A DNA stretch of 64,000 bases from assembly GCF_000420045.1 (NCBI RefSeq), contig NZ_ATUE01000008.1:62001-126000 (forward strand). Direction: 5' to 3'. The stretch comes from Perlucidibaca piscinae DSM 21586 (GTDB lineage: Bacteria > Pseudomonadota > Gammaproteobacteria > Pseudomonadales > Moraxellaceae). This document shows positions 48,888 to 57,397 of this stretch, piece after piece. Positions within the stretch are counted from its first letter, which is position 1. Each line of letters starts with the position of its first letter. The notes under the pieces are model-generated. The model ran no database searches and had not been told where the DNA came from. It worked only from the letters and a program-made list of their open reading frames with translations. The position numbers were made by a program, and so were the translations under genes.

Positions 48888-50158
48888 ATCCCTTGCGCTG
48901 GCGTCGCCGTCTGCTGCTGCTGGGTACCCTGCCTGCGATTCTGGTCATGGTGCTGATTCTGTCGCTGACGACCTGGAGTCATGTGGTCGAGCAGAACCAG
49001 CGTTTCGAAGCCTCAGCCCGCCAGCTCACCAGCCAGCTGGCGGCGGGTGCCGATTACGCGCTGCTTTCCAATCAGCCGGGGTTGCTGGATGGTGCAGTCA
49101 GGCGCTTCCTCGAGTACCCCGGCGTGGTCAGCCTGACCATCACGGACCATTCCGGTGCACTCTGGCTGCAGCGCAAAAACGCGCTGACGGTGATGCCGGA
49201 GGACGTCAAGCGTTATGAGGCCGACATCCTGCAGCCGCTGGCGTTGCCGGCCGAGGATGACTGGTTCGACGGCGTGACGGCGCCGGCACAGGAGCGCATA
49301 GGGCGGGTCAGTGTCGGTTTTGATGGCGGACTCATCCTGCGCACCGAGCTGGGGCTGATCTTTCGTGCCGTGCTTCTGGGCATTGCCGTGTTGCTGCTGA
49401 TCGGCGCACTGGTCTGGGGGCAGGGTGCCCGTTACGCCGAGCAGCTGAGCCGGCAGCAGAAAGCGGCGCGTCAGCTCGGCGTCATCGAGGATCTGCAGCA
49501 GCAGTTGCGGGAACGCGAACAGCGCTGGCAGCAACTGCTGAGCCAGCAGGCGGCCTGGGGCAAGTGGTCACATGACATACGCACGCCGTTGCATGGCGTT
49601 TCCGGCATGCTGGAGCTGCTCGCCAGCACACCGCTTGATGATGAGCAGCAGCACTATGTTGCCCAGGCCCGCGATGCCGCCCAGGCCATGGAGAGCGGGC
49701 TGCGCGGCATGCCCCAGCCACTTGCCGGCAGATCACCGGCGCTGGATGGACGCGCCCTGGCCGAGGCGGAGCGTCTCTGGGTCGGCAAGCGCATTCTCGT
49801 GGTCGAGGATGACCTCATCAGCCAGCAGCTTCTGAAAAGCATCATGCTGCCGTGGCGTGTCGATCTGACCTGTGTCGACAGTGGCAAGGCGGCGCTGGGC
49901 TATGTCGGCGAGCCTTGGGACCTGGTCATGGTCGATGGCGAGTTGCCGGACATGAATGCTGCCGGATTTGCTGTCCGCTGGCAGCAGCTGCGTCAGCAGG
50001 CACGGCGCGCGAACTCGGCATGCGCCTTGGTGGCCATGACCGCACACAGTGATCCGTTGCGTGTTGCCGAATACCAGGCGGCGGGTCTGGAGTCGGTGCT
50101 GATCAAGCCGCTGCGACGTCAGCACCTACTGGGTGTGCTGACGCCCCTGATTGCCTGA
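48884..50158 (+). CDS. Hybrid sensor histidine kinase lacking the ATPase domain
   Basis: A 424-residue inner-membrane sensor. Membrane helices at about 8-30 and 160-178 enclose a periplasmic sensing domain; a coiled coil (185-225) follows. The phospho-acceptor HisKA motif is clear (KWSHDIRTPLHGVSG, about 226-240). A HATPase_c domain should come next, but only about 55 residues separate it from a receiver domain (about 302-420: ILVVEDD, phospho-acceptor Asp in LVMVDGELPDM, Lys in LIKPLRR). None of the N, G1 or G2 boxes is seen. It cannot phosphorylate itself as an ordinary kinase, so it may be a phospho-relay or binding partner, or a degenerate gene. It is coupled to the binding protein by ATGA and is convergent with the next gene. 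Confidence 0.85.
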   Translation: MNPLRWRRRLLLLGTLPAILVMVLILSLTTWSHVVEQNQRFEASARQLTSQLAAGADYALLSNQPGLLDGAVRRFLEYPGVVSLTITDHSGALWLQRKNALTVMPEDVKRYEADILQPLALPAEDDWFDGVTAPAQERIGRVSVGFDGGLILRTELGLIFRAVLLGIAVLLLIGALVWGQGARYAEQLSRQQKAARQLGVIEDLQQQLREREQRWQQLLSQQAAWGKWSHDIRTPLHGVSGMLELLASTPLDDEQQHYVAQARDAAQAMESGLRGMPQPLAGRSPALDGRALAEAERLWVGKRILVVEDDLISQQLLKSIMLPWRVDLTCVDSGKAALGYVGEPWDLVMVDGELPDMNAAGFAVRWQQLRQQARRANSACALVAMTAHSDPLRVAEYQAAGLESVLIKPLRRQHLLGVLTPLIA

Positions 50159-50160
50159 CG

Positions 50161-51156
50161 CTATTTGTCGGTCAGCAGCCAGCGCGGGTCGATGCGGGCA
50201 TCGTTGAGGCTGACGGTCCAGTGCAGGTGCGGGCCGGTGGCGCGCCCGGTGGCTCCTACCGTGCCCACAGTCGTGCCGGCAGTGACCATGTCGCCTTGCT
50301 GCACGCGGATTTCGTCGAAATGGCAGAGCATGGAAAACAGGCCCTGTCCGTGGTCAAGGATGACGGTGCGGCCGTTGAAAAAGAAGTCGCCGGTCAGCGC
50401 CACGCGGCCATCGGCCGGTGCCATCACGGGTTCGCCGGTACGGCCGGCGATATCCAGCCCGAGGTGTGGTGCCCTGGGCACGTCGTTGAAGAAGCGCTGC
50501 AGGCCGAAGGGGCTGCTCAGACGACCCGACAGCGGCCAGCGGAAAACCGGCCAGGGCGGCTGCTGCATTGCCCTGCCAGGTGCAGCGCTGAACTGCCGGT
50601 AGGTCTGCTTCTGCAGCTCGGCTTCGCGGGCAAAGCGTGCCAGCTGCTCTTCGTCCGGGGTGACATAGCGCGTGTCCTTGAGCACCAGACGCTGTTCGGG
50701 ATAGGTTTTTCGCGTCACCAGCCAGCGTGCTGCGACCCGCCCTTCGGCGTCAGTCAGCTGCTGTTCTCCCTCGGCCTGCAAGGGCAGCCCGACAACGGCA
50801 ACGCGCGGGCCTCCGCTCTGCACATGTCCGGTCCACACCGGCTGGCCCTGGTAGTGCAGTGTCAGGGGCAGTGAGTCCGGCAGCGGCACGATGGCCACGC
50901 CGCCATTGACTGGTGCATGGCGTGGCATGGCGCTGCGTTGGCGAACATTTGGTGTGACCTCGTCACGGATGCGCAGCGCATCGTCCAGTGCCGCCAATGC
51001 CGGTGTCAGCTCAGGCACAGGGTCGGGTGTCTGCGCCGCGAGCGCGGCTGCTGCAATCGGGGTGCTGTGAACCGGTTCGGAAGCCAGGACGCCAAGCATG
51101 CTGATGGCGGTGGCAAACAGCACGGGAAACGTGTTGCGGATGGGCATGTCTGGCAT
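50161..51156 (-). CDS. M23 family metallopeptidase, exported
   Basis: A 331-residue exported peptidase. The N-terminus is a signal peptide (MPIRNTFPVLFATAISMLGVLA from ATG 51147, or three residues longer from ATG 51156). The middle region is of unknown fold (about 75-190). The C-terminal LytM domain has PFGLQRFFND, the zinc motif HLGLD, and GPHLHW near the end; all zinc ligands are present, so it may cut peptidoglycan. It lies seven bases after xseA on the same strand, and only two bases from the stop of the sensor gene on the opposite strand, with no terminator between. Confidence 0.9.
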   Translation of the reverse strand: MPDMPIRNTFPVLFATAISMLGVLASEPVHSTPIAAAALAAQTPDPVPELTPALAALDDALRIRDEVTPNVRQRSAMPRHAPVNGGVAIVPLPDSLPLTLHYQGQPVWTGHVQSGGPRVAVVGLPLQAEGEQQLTDAEGRVAARWLVTRKTYPEQRLVLKDTRYVTPDEEQLARFAREAELQKQTYRQFSAAPGRAMQQPPWPVFRWPLSGRLSSPFGLQRFFNDVPRAPHLGLDIAGRTGEPVMAPADGRVALTGDFFFNGRTVILDHGQGLFSMLCHFDEIRVQQGDMVTAGTTVGTVGATGRATGPHLHWTVSLNDARIDPRWLLTDK

Positions 51157-51163
51157 GTCTCTT

Positions 51164-52564
51164 TCAGGTCGGGTTCAGATCAGGCGGCTGGCAGGCCGTC
51201 ACGGTGGCTTGCAGGCGACCTTCCTGCAAGCGAATGGCGATGTGCTGGCCGGGAGCGGTTGCCGCTGACGAGCGCAGGAGCTGCCCGTCGTCAGTGGTCA
51301 CGATGGCATAGCCTCGGGTCATCACGGCCAGCGGACTGACGGCCTCGGCGCGCATCACCAGGGACTGGAAACGGAAGCGCTGCTGTTCGAGTTGACGCTG
51401 CATCAGGCGCTGCAGGCGATCCTGCAGCTGCTGCAGTCGCGGTCGCAGTTCCGTCAGCCGGCGTCCGGGATGTCCGGTCTGCAGACGCTGCCGCAAGACG
51501 GCATGCTGCTGTCTGCTGAGCAGGAGCTGTCGCTGCATGGCACGGTTCAGGCGCAGCTCGAGGTCATCCACGTGCTGGCGCTGATCCTGCAGCAGTCTGG
51601 CCGGGCTGCGCAGCCGACGGGCCAGCTGCTGCAGCTGGTCGCGTCGTTGCTGCAGCTGGCGCAGCATGCCGCGCTGCAGACGAATCTGTCCCTGGCGTAT
51701 CTGCTCAAGCCCTTGCTGCCAGTCGGGGCTCACCAGCTCTGCCGCTGCCGAGGGGGTGGGCGCGCGAACGTCGACGACGAAGTCGGCAATGGTGAAATCG
51801 ATTTCATGGCCTATGCCACTGACCACCGGTACCGGCAGGTCGGCCAGCGCTCTGACCACGGCCTCTTCATTGAAGGCCCAGAGATCCTCCAGCGAGCCCC
51901 CGCCACGGGCAATGATGACGACATCGAAGGGCGCCACGCTCCGGCCTTCAGCGTCGCGGAAATCATTCTGATGCAGCTCGCGCAGCAGGGTCAGGGCGGC
52001 CACGATCGCGGGTGGTGCATCGCTGCCCTGGACCGGCACCGGGCAGACGTGCACGGGAATGCCCGGCGCCCGGCGTCCGAGCACCTGCAGGATGTCGCGC
52101 ACGGCGGCACCGCTGGGCGATGTCACCACGGCAATGCCGCGCGGACTGGCTGGCAGTGCGCGCTTGCGTTCGGCAGAGAACAGACCCTCAGCGGCAAGAC
52201 GTGCCTTGAGCATCTCGAAGGCCTGCTGCAGCGCGCCTTTGCCGGCGTCCTCAAGATGCTCGACGATGAGCTGATAGTCCCCGCGCGGCGCGTACAGGCT
52301 GACCCGGGCACGCACAAGCACCTGCTGTCCGTGGCGTGGCGGCTGCTGCAGCCGAGACGCCGTGCGAGCCCCCTTGAACATGGCAGCACGTACCTGTGCC
52401 TCGTCGTCCTTGAGGGTGAAATAGAGGTGCCCGGAGCTGGGTGCCGACAGGTTCGATATCTCTCCTCGCAGCCAGACCCTGCCGTAGTTGAACTCCAGCA
52501 GCTCGCGCACGCTGCCGTTGAGCTGACTGACCGTGAGTACGGCGGGAGCGGGAGAGGATGTCAT
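51164..52564 (-). CDS. xseA: Exodeoxyribonuclease VII large subunit
   Basis: The catalytic subunit of exonuclease VII, which degrades single-stranded DNA. The 466-residue protein has an N-terminal OB fold (WLRGEISNLSAPSSGHLYFTLKD), the catalytic domain (GGGSLEDLWAFNEE, GIGHEIDFTIADFVVDVRAPTPSAAAEL) and a long Gln/Arg/Leu-rich coiled coil (about 285-415) that binds XseB subunits. The small subunit is not encoded here. Confidence 0.96.
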   Translation of the reverse strand: MTSSPAPAVLTVSQLNGSVRELLEFNYGRVWLRGEISNLSAPSSGHLYFTLKDDEAQVRAAMFKGARTASRLQQPPRHGQQVLVRARVSLYAPRGDYQLIVEHLEDAGKGALQQAFEMLKARLAAEGLFSAERKRALPASPRGIAVVTSPSGAAVRDILQVLGRRAPGIPVHVCPVPVQGSDAPPAIVAALTLLRELHQNDFRDAEGRSVAPFDVVIIARGGGSLEDLWAFNEEAVVRALADLPVPVVSGIGHEIDFTIADFVVDVRAPTPSAAAELVSPDWQQGLEQIRQGQIRLQRGMLRQLQQRRDQLQQLARRLRSPARLLQDQRQHVDDLELRLNRAMQRQLLLSRQQHAVLRQRLQTGHPGRRLTELRPRLQQLQDRLQRLMQRQLEQQRFRFQSLVMRAEAVSPLAVMTRGYAIVTTDDGQLLRSSAATAPGQHIAIRLQEGRLQATVTACQPPDLNPT

Positions 52565-52848
52565 GGGAGATGCCCGGGTATGGATGCCTTGACTGCGCGG
52601 CTTTGCCGGCAGGCGTCATGTTCAGCAGGATGATAGCGCAAGCAGGGCCCAGTTTTAGGGAGCAATGGCGTGAGCACCCAGCGTTGGTGTTGCCATATGC
52701 GCTGAAAATCTGCTGCCGGACCAGGTATTCGGGTGGCATGCGGCGTGCGTTCCAGTCCCGTTGGTCAGTTCGTCGGCGCAGATGGCGAGAACGCCTGATC
52801 ATGAGCTACCCCCTTTGTACTGGAAAGCACAAGGCCGGAGGTGGTTTG

Positions 52849-53451
52849 ATGATTTATCCCTATGAGCCAGTTGATCCGCTGGCACCGAATCCCTGGCGTC
52901 GCCGCAATGGCACGGTGCGTGGCTTGACCAGCGAGCAGATGCATTGCCTGCGGCAGAATTGCACGGACCCCATGCTGCTGTTCGACTGGCCGCAGTTTCA
53001 TCGTCCGCCGCGCCTGGGCGGGCCCGGCGTGGCGCGGATAACACCGCATGTGACGCCGCGCCGGTCGGTGTCGGATGCACTGTTTCCGCGTGCACGACAA
53101 AAGCTGCTGGTGCTGTTTTTCCTGTTTCCCGAGCGCTGGTTTCGTCAGGTCGATGTCCTGCGCATTGGTCAGATGGGCATGGGAGCGACGCAGCGGGAGA
53201 TCATGAATCTGCTGATTTCCGACTTGATTCGCGCGCGTCTGTCCGAGCGTCGCCGCGGGACGCTGGAATACAACGCCAATCCGGATTCGCCCCTGTATGG
53301 CGCGCTCAAGGCGCTGGTAGAGGGGTTTCTCTACTCACCCATCCCCAAGCCCGTTCATTGGCCGCCGGAGCCGGGTGACAGCCTGGTCTGGCGGCTCTGG
53401 GTCAATACCGGCGATCGCGCCGAGGATGACATGTCATGGGCCATGGAGTAG
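52849..53451 (+). CDS. Winged-helix DNA-binding protein, unknown target
   Basis: A 200-residue protein. Residues about 85-160 look like the winged helix seen in front of minimal nucleotidyltransferases and in related regulators: a LLVLFFLFPERWFRQVDVL helix, then MGMGATQREIMNLLISDLI, then a wing with RRGTLEYNANPDSPLYGALKALVEG. The first 80 residues are basic and Pro-rich, with no recognisable domain. ATG 52849 has GGAGG (52837-52841) seven bases upstream; the frame opens further upstream (ATG 52801 and beyond) without similarity. It is alone between xseA (divergent) and guaB. The 284 bases between it and xseA hold no other gene. Confidence 0.7.
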   Translation: MIYPYEPVDPLAPNPWRRRNGTVRGLTSEQMHCLRQNCTDPMLLFDWPQFHRPPRLGGPGVARITPHVTPRRSVSDALFPRARQKLLVLFFLFPERWFRQVDVLRIGQMGMGATQREIMNLLISDLIRARLSERRRGTLEYNANPDSPLYGALKALVEGFLYSPIPKPVHWPPEPGDSLVWRLWVNTGDRAEDDMSWAME

Positions 53452-53552
53452 ATGCGATCGATGCTGAGTCAGCAAAGGGGATGTGTACGTCCCAGGAATG
53501 CGGCGTGCATCGTGATTGTGTCGGGCCACGAGACGGGAAGTCGCAGAGGCTG

Positions 53553-53558
53553 TATACT
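53553..53558 (+). promoter_or_regulatory. -10 box of the guaB-guaA promoter
   Basis: TATACT 80 bases before the guaB start, followed by a GC-rich discriminator. There is no clear -35 box 16-18 bases upstream. Confidence 0.45.
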
Positions 53559-53637
53559 GCGCGGCTAATTTCTTCTCATGTGATCGGCCCGATGGCCCCT
53601 GCTGGCCCCGGGCAGTTCCCTGTCCCGGAGTGGTGCG

Positions 53638-55107
53638 ATGCTCGATATTGTCCAGGAAGCGCTGACCTTTGACGATGTGCTCCTGTTGCCTGCCTACTCC
53701 AATGTCCTGCCCAAGGATGCCTGCCTCAAGACGCAGTTGACGCGCGGCATCCAGCTCAACGTTCCCCTGGTCTCCGCGGCCATGGACACGGTGACCGAGG
53801 CGCGCATGGCCATTGCCATCGCACAGGAAGGCGGCATTGGCATCCTGCACAAGAACATGGATATCGGCAGCCAGGCGGCTGAAGTGCGGCGGGTCAAGAA
53901 GTTCGAGGCCGGCATCGTCCAGGACCCCATCACCGTTAGCCCCAAGACCACGGTGGGTGAACTCATCGAGCTGACCAAGGCCAATCGCATCTCCGGTGTT
54001 CCGGTCATGCAGGGCGATCAGGTTGTCGGCATCGTCACCAGCCGCGACCTGCGCTTCGAGACGCGCATGGATCTGCCGGTCTCGGCGATCATGACGCCGC
54101 AGCAGAAGCTGGTCACGGTCAAGGAAGGCGAGTCGCCGGAGCGCATCAAGGCGCTGCTGCACGAGCACCGCATCGAGAAGGTGCTGGTCATTGATGACGA
54201 CTTCCGCCTCAAGGGCCTGATCACGGTCAACGACTTCCAGAAGGCCGAGCGTTTTCCGAATTCCTGCAAGGACAGCCAGGGCCGTCTTCGCGTTGGCGCT
54301 GCCGTCGGCACGGGTGCCGACACGCCGGCCCGTGTCGAGGCGCTGATCGAGGCTGGCGTGGACGTGCTGGTCGTGGACACCGCCCATGGCCATAGCCAGG
54401 GTGTCATCGACCGCGTGCGCTGGATCAAGCAGAACTTCCCGGCCATGCAGGTCATCGGCGGCAACATCGCCACCGGTGATGCGGCGCTGGCACTGCTCGA
54501 CGCCGGTGCCGATGCCGTCAAGGTCGGCATCGGTCCGGGCTCCATCTGCACCACCCGCATCGTCGCCGGCATCGGCGTGCCGCAGATCTCCGCCATCGAC
54601 ATGGTGGCGCGCGCGCTCAACAACCAGATCCCGCTGATCGCCGACGGCGGCATCCGCTTCTCCGGTGACATCGCCAAGGCCATCGCCGCCGGTGCCAGCA
54701 GCATCATGGTCGGCTCCCTGCTGGCCGGCACCGAAGAGGCACCGGGCGAAGTCGAGCTGTTCCAGGGGCGCTACTACAAGGCCTATCGCGGCATGGGCTC
54801 GCTGGGCGCCATGGCGCAACGTGGCGGCGGTTCCGCCGACCGCTACTTCCAGGATGCCTCGGCTGGTGTCGAGAAGCTGGTGCCGGAAGGCATCGAGGGC
54901 CGAGTCGCCTACAAGGGCCCCATGAGCGGCATCATCCACCAGCTCATCGGCGGCCTGCGCTCGTCCATGGGCTACACCGGCTCCGCCGACATCGCGACCA
55001 TGCGCACCCAGCCTAAGTTCGTGAAGATCACCTCGGCCGGCATGAAGGAATCGCACGTCCACGACGTCACCATCACCAAGGAAGCGCCGAACTACCGCGT
55101 CGGCTGA
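53638..55107 (+). CDS. guaB: Inosine-5'-monophosphate dehydrogenase
   Basis: Oxidises IMP to XMP, the branch step to GTP. The 489-residue enzyme has the barrel split by a CBS pair (about 95-205, VSPKTTVGELIELTKANRISGVPV and the second repeat), the catalytic Cys304 in GPGSICTTR, and the flap GSLGAM. It precedes guaA by 12 bases, the usual guaBA operon. Confidence 0.98.
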   Translation: MLDIVQEALTFDDVLLLPAYSNVLPKDACLKTQLTRGIQLNVPLVSAAMDTVTEARMAIAIAQEGGIGILHKNMDIGSQAAEVRRVKKFEAGIVQDPITVSPKTTVGELIELTKANRISGVPVMQGDQVVGIVTSRDLRFETRMDLPVSAIMTPQQKLVTVKEGESPERIKALLHEHRIEKVLVIDDDFRLKGLITVNDFQKAERFPNSCKDSQGRLRVGAAVGTGADTPARVEALIEAGVDVLVVDTAHGHSQGVIDRVRWIKQNFPAMQVIGGNIATGDAALALLDAGADAVKVGIGPGSICTTRIVAGIGVPQISAIDMVARALNNQIPLIADGGIRFSGDIAKAIAAGASSIMVGSLLAGTEEAPGEVELFQGRYYKAYRGMGSLGAMAQRGGGSADRYFQDASAGVEKLVPEGIEGRVAYKGPMSGIIHQLIGGLRSSMGYTGSADIATMRTQPKFVKITSAGMKESHVHDVTITKEAPNYRVG

Positions 55108-55119
55108 ATTGAGAACACC

Positions 55120-56742
55120 ATGACCCAGGACATCCACGCGCACCGCATCCTCATTCTCGATTTCGGCTCGCAGTACACCCAGCTCATCGCCCGTCGCGTG
55201 CGCGAGCTCGGCGTCTACTGCGAACTGCGTGCCTTCGACATGAGCGAGGACGAGATCCGTGCCTTCGCGCCCAAGGGCATCATCCTGTCCGGTGGCCCGG
55301 AAACCGTGACCGCTGCCGACACCCCGCGCGCCCCCGAGGTGGTGTTCACGCTGGGCGTGCCGGTACTTGGCATCTGCTACGGCATGCAGACCATGGCCCA
55401 GCAGCTCGGCGGCCGTGTCGAGAGCTCCGACCTGCGCGAGTTCGGCTATGCCGCCGTGACCTTGGTCTCGGACCTGCGCCAGTGCCAGAACAATGCCGCC
55501 GACACTCGTCATGACGCGCTTTTCGGCGACCTCAGCGATCGCAAGACCGTTGACGGCGAATCCGTGCTCGATGTCTGGATGTCGCATGGCGACAAGGTCA
55601 CCCAGATCCCTGACGGCTTTCGCGTCACCGCGGCCACCCCCAGCTGCCCGGTCGCGGCCATGGCCGATGAGGTGCGTGACTTCTACGGCGTCCAGTTCCA
55701 CCCGGAAGTGACCCATACCCGGCAGGGCGGGGCGCTGCTGCAGCGCTTCATCCACGACATCTGCCAGACCCAGGCGCTGTGGACGCCGGCCAACATCATC
55801 GAGGACAGCGTGCGCCGCGTGCGCGAACAGGTCGGCAGTGACCAGGTGCTGCTCGGCCTGTCCGGCGGTGTCGACTCCTCGGTGGTGGCGGCACTGCTGC
55901 ACAAGGCCATCGGCGACCAGCTCACCTGCGTATTCGTCGACAATGGCCTGCTGCGCAAGAACGAGGGCGACCAGGTCATGGCCATGTTCGCGCAGAACAT
56001 GGGCATCAAGGTCATCCGCGTCGATGCCGAGGCCGAGTTCCTCGGCAAGCTGGCCGGTGTGTCCGACCCGGAGGCCAAGCGCAAGATCATCGGCAACACC
56101 TTCATCGAGGTCTTTGACCGCGAATCCGCCAAGCTCGCGAAAGGCGGCGTCAACTGGCTGGCCCAGGGCACCATCTATCCCGATGTCATCGAGTCGGCCG
56201 CCAGCAAGACCGGCAAGGCCCACGTCATCAAGTCGCACCACAATGTCGGCGGCCTGCCCGACGACATGAAAATGAAGCTCGTGGAGCCGCTGCGCGAGCT
56301 GTTCAAGGACGAGGTGCGCAAGCTCGGCCTCGCCCTGGGGCTGCCCTACGACATGGTCTACCGTCACCCGTTCCCTGGGCCGGGCCTGGGCGTGCGCATT
56401 CTTGGCGAGGTGAAGAAGGAATACGCCGACATCCTGCGCGAGGCCGATGCCATCTTCCTTGAGGAGCTGCACAAGGCCGGCTGGTACCACAAGACCTCGC
56501 AGGCCTTCGTGGTGTTCCTGCCGGTGAAGAGCGTGGGCGTGGTCGGTGACGGCCGGCGCTACCAGTGGGTGGTCAGCCTGCGCGCCGTCGAGACCATCGA
56601 CTTCATGACCGCGCGCTGGGCGCATCTGCCCTACGAACTGCTGGAGACGGTCAGCAACCGCATCATCAACGAGATCAGCGGCATTTCCCGCGTCGCCTAC
56701 GACGTCAGCTCCAAGCCGCCTGCGACCATCGAGTGGGAGTGA
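55120..56742 (+). CDS. guaA: GMP synthase (glutamine-hydrolysing)
   Basis: Converts XMP to GMP. The 540-residue protein has the class I glutaminase domain (catalytic Cys86 in GICYGMQ, His in VQFHPEVTHT), the ATP-pyrophosphatase P-loop SGGVDSS at about 248-254, and the C-terminal dimer domain ending in IEWE. The tadA start lies three bases after the stop. Confidence 0.98.
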   Translation: MTQDIHAHRILILDFGSQYTQLIARRVRELGVYCELRAFDMSEDEIRAFAPKGIILSGGPETVTAADTPRAPEVVFTLGVPVLGICYGMQTMAQQLGGRVESSDLREFGYAAVTLVSDLRQCQNNAADTRHDALFGDLSDRKTVDGESVLDVWMSHGDKVTQIPDGFRVTAATPSCPVAAMADEVRDFYGVQFHPEVTHTRQGGALLQRFIHDICQTQALWTPANIIEDSVRRVREQVGSDQVLLGLSGGVDSSVVAALLHKAIGDQLTCVFVDNGLLRKNEGDQVMAMFAQNMGIKVIRVDAEAEFLGKLAGVSDPEAKRKIIGNTFIEVFDRESAKLAKGGVNWLAQGTIYPDVIESAASKTGKAHVIKSHHNVGGLPDDMKMKLVEPLRELFKDEVRKLGLALGLPYDMVYRHPFPGPGLGVRILGEVKKEYADILREADAIFLEELHKAGWYHKTSQAFVVFLPVKSVGVVGDGRRYQWVVSLRAVETIDFMTARWAHLPYELLETVSNRIINEISGISRVAYDVSSKPPATIEWE

Positions 56743-56745
56743 GCG

Positions 56746-57303
56746 ATGGCTGGTGAGCTCTCCCCCTGGGGTGCAGGGGTCTTCGCGACCCCTGCACCCC
56801 AGGGGGAGAGCGTCGCGGCAAACGACGAGTCGTTCATGCGTCGCGCGCTGGCGCAGGCCGGACTGGCCGCAGCCAGCGGCGAGGTGCCGGTCGGTGCCGT
56901 GGTGGTGGCGCCGGATGGCGTCACCGTGCTTGCTGAGGCGCACAACCAGCCGATTGGCAGTGACGACCCCACCGCGCATGCTGAGATCCTGGCGACACGC
57001 ATGGCGGCTCAGGTGCTGGGAAATTATCGTCTTGATGGCTGCACCCTGTACGTGACCCTGGAGCCCTGCACCATGTGCGTGGGCGCGCTTGTGCATGCGC
57101 GTCTGGCGCGCGTGGTGTTTGCCGCCAGCGAGCCCAAGGCCGGCTCCTTGCTCAGTCAGCGCCAGCTCATGAACCCCGATGTCAGCGGCTATTTCAATCA
57201 CCGCTTTGCCTGGCAGGGTGGCGTGCTGGCGGACGAGTCGGCGGCCATGCTGCAGGCTTTTTTCAAGGCGCGGCGAGCTGGCGTCGCTGGTGAAACCGCC
57301 TGA
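56746..57303 (+). CDS. tadA: tRNA-specific adenosine deaminase TadA, with a palindrome-encoded N-terminal extension
   Basis: TadA deaminates A34 of tRNA-Arg to inosine. The zinc-dependent catalytic motif is intact: HAE at residues 78-80 (PTAHAEIL) and PCTMC with C108 and C111. From ATG 56746 the protein has 185 residues. Residues 5-22 are encoded by a perfect 55-base palindrome (56757-56811) and have no family counterpart; the normal fold starts at about DESFMRRALAQAG. The only other ATG (56836) would trim into that helix and has no good ribosome site, so I keep the upstream start, but translation from 56836 (155 residues) cannot be ruled out. Confidence 0.9.
   Translation: MAGELSPWGAGVFATPAPQGESVAANDESFMRRALAQAGLAAASGEVPVGAVVVAPDGVTVLAEAHNQPIGSDDPTAHAEILATRMAAQVLGNYRLDGCTLYVTLEPCTMCVGALVHARLARVVFAASEPKAGSLLSQRQLMNPDVSGYFNHRFAWQGGVLADESAAMLQAFFKARRAGVAGETA
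56757..56811. repeat. Perfect 55-base palindrome at the start of tadA
   Basis: Arms of 25 bases (56757-56781 and 56787-56811) pair without a mismatch around the loop TTCGC. In mRNA this is a very stable hairpin starting 11 bases after the tadA start codon. It keeps the reading frame. Its sequence is unrelated to the three-copy structured repeat. Confidence 0.92.
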
Positions 57304-57337
57304 TGCCGCCAGTCGCTGTGCATTTGTCGCCAATCAT

Positions 57338-57367
57338 TTGTTTATCGGTGCTCCGGGCCTCTATCAT
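57338..57367 (+). promoter_or_regulatory. Possible galU promoter
   Basis: TTGTTT (57338-57343) and TATCAT (57362-57367) are 18 bases apart in the 94-base gap between tadA and galU. Confidence 0.4.
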
Positions 57368-57397
57368 CGCCTGATCGTCAGCTCTCCGGATTGCCCC

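Noticed and set aside
52558..52848. Upstream extension of the winged-helix gene
   Set aside because: The part before 52849 looks like non-coding DNA with many Cys, Arg and Trp codons and lies in the xseA promoter region; the GGAGG before ATG 52849 decides the start.
53434..57333. 1299-codon open frame on the minus strand opposite guaB, guaA and tadA
   Set aside because: It is the mirror of highly conserved enzymes in GC-rich DNA; the composition (His, Gly, Val and Ala rich) is that of an antisense shadow, and there is no ribosome site.
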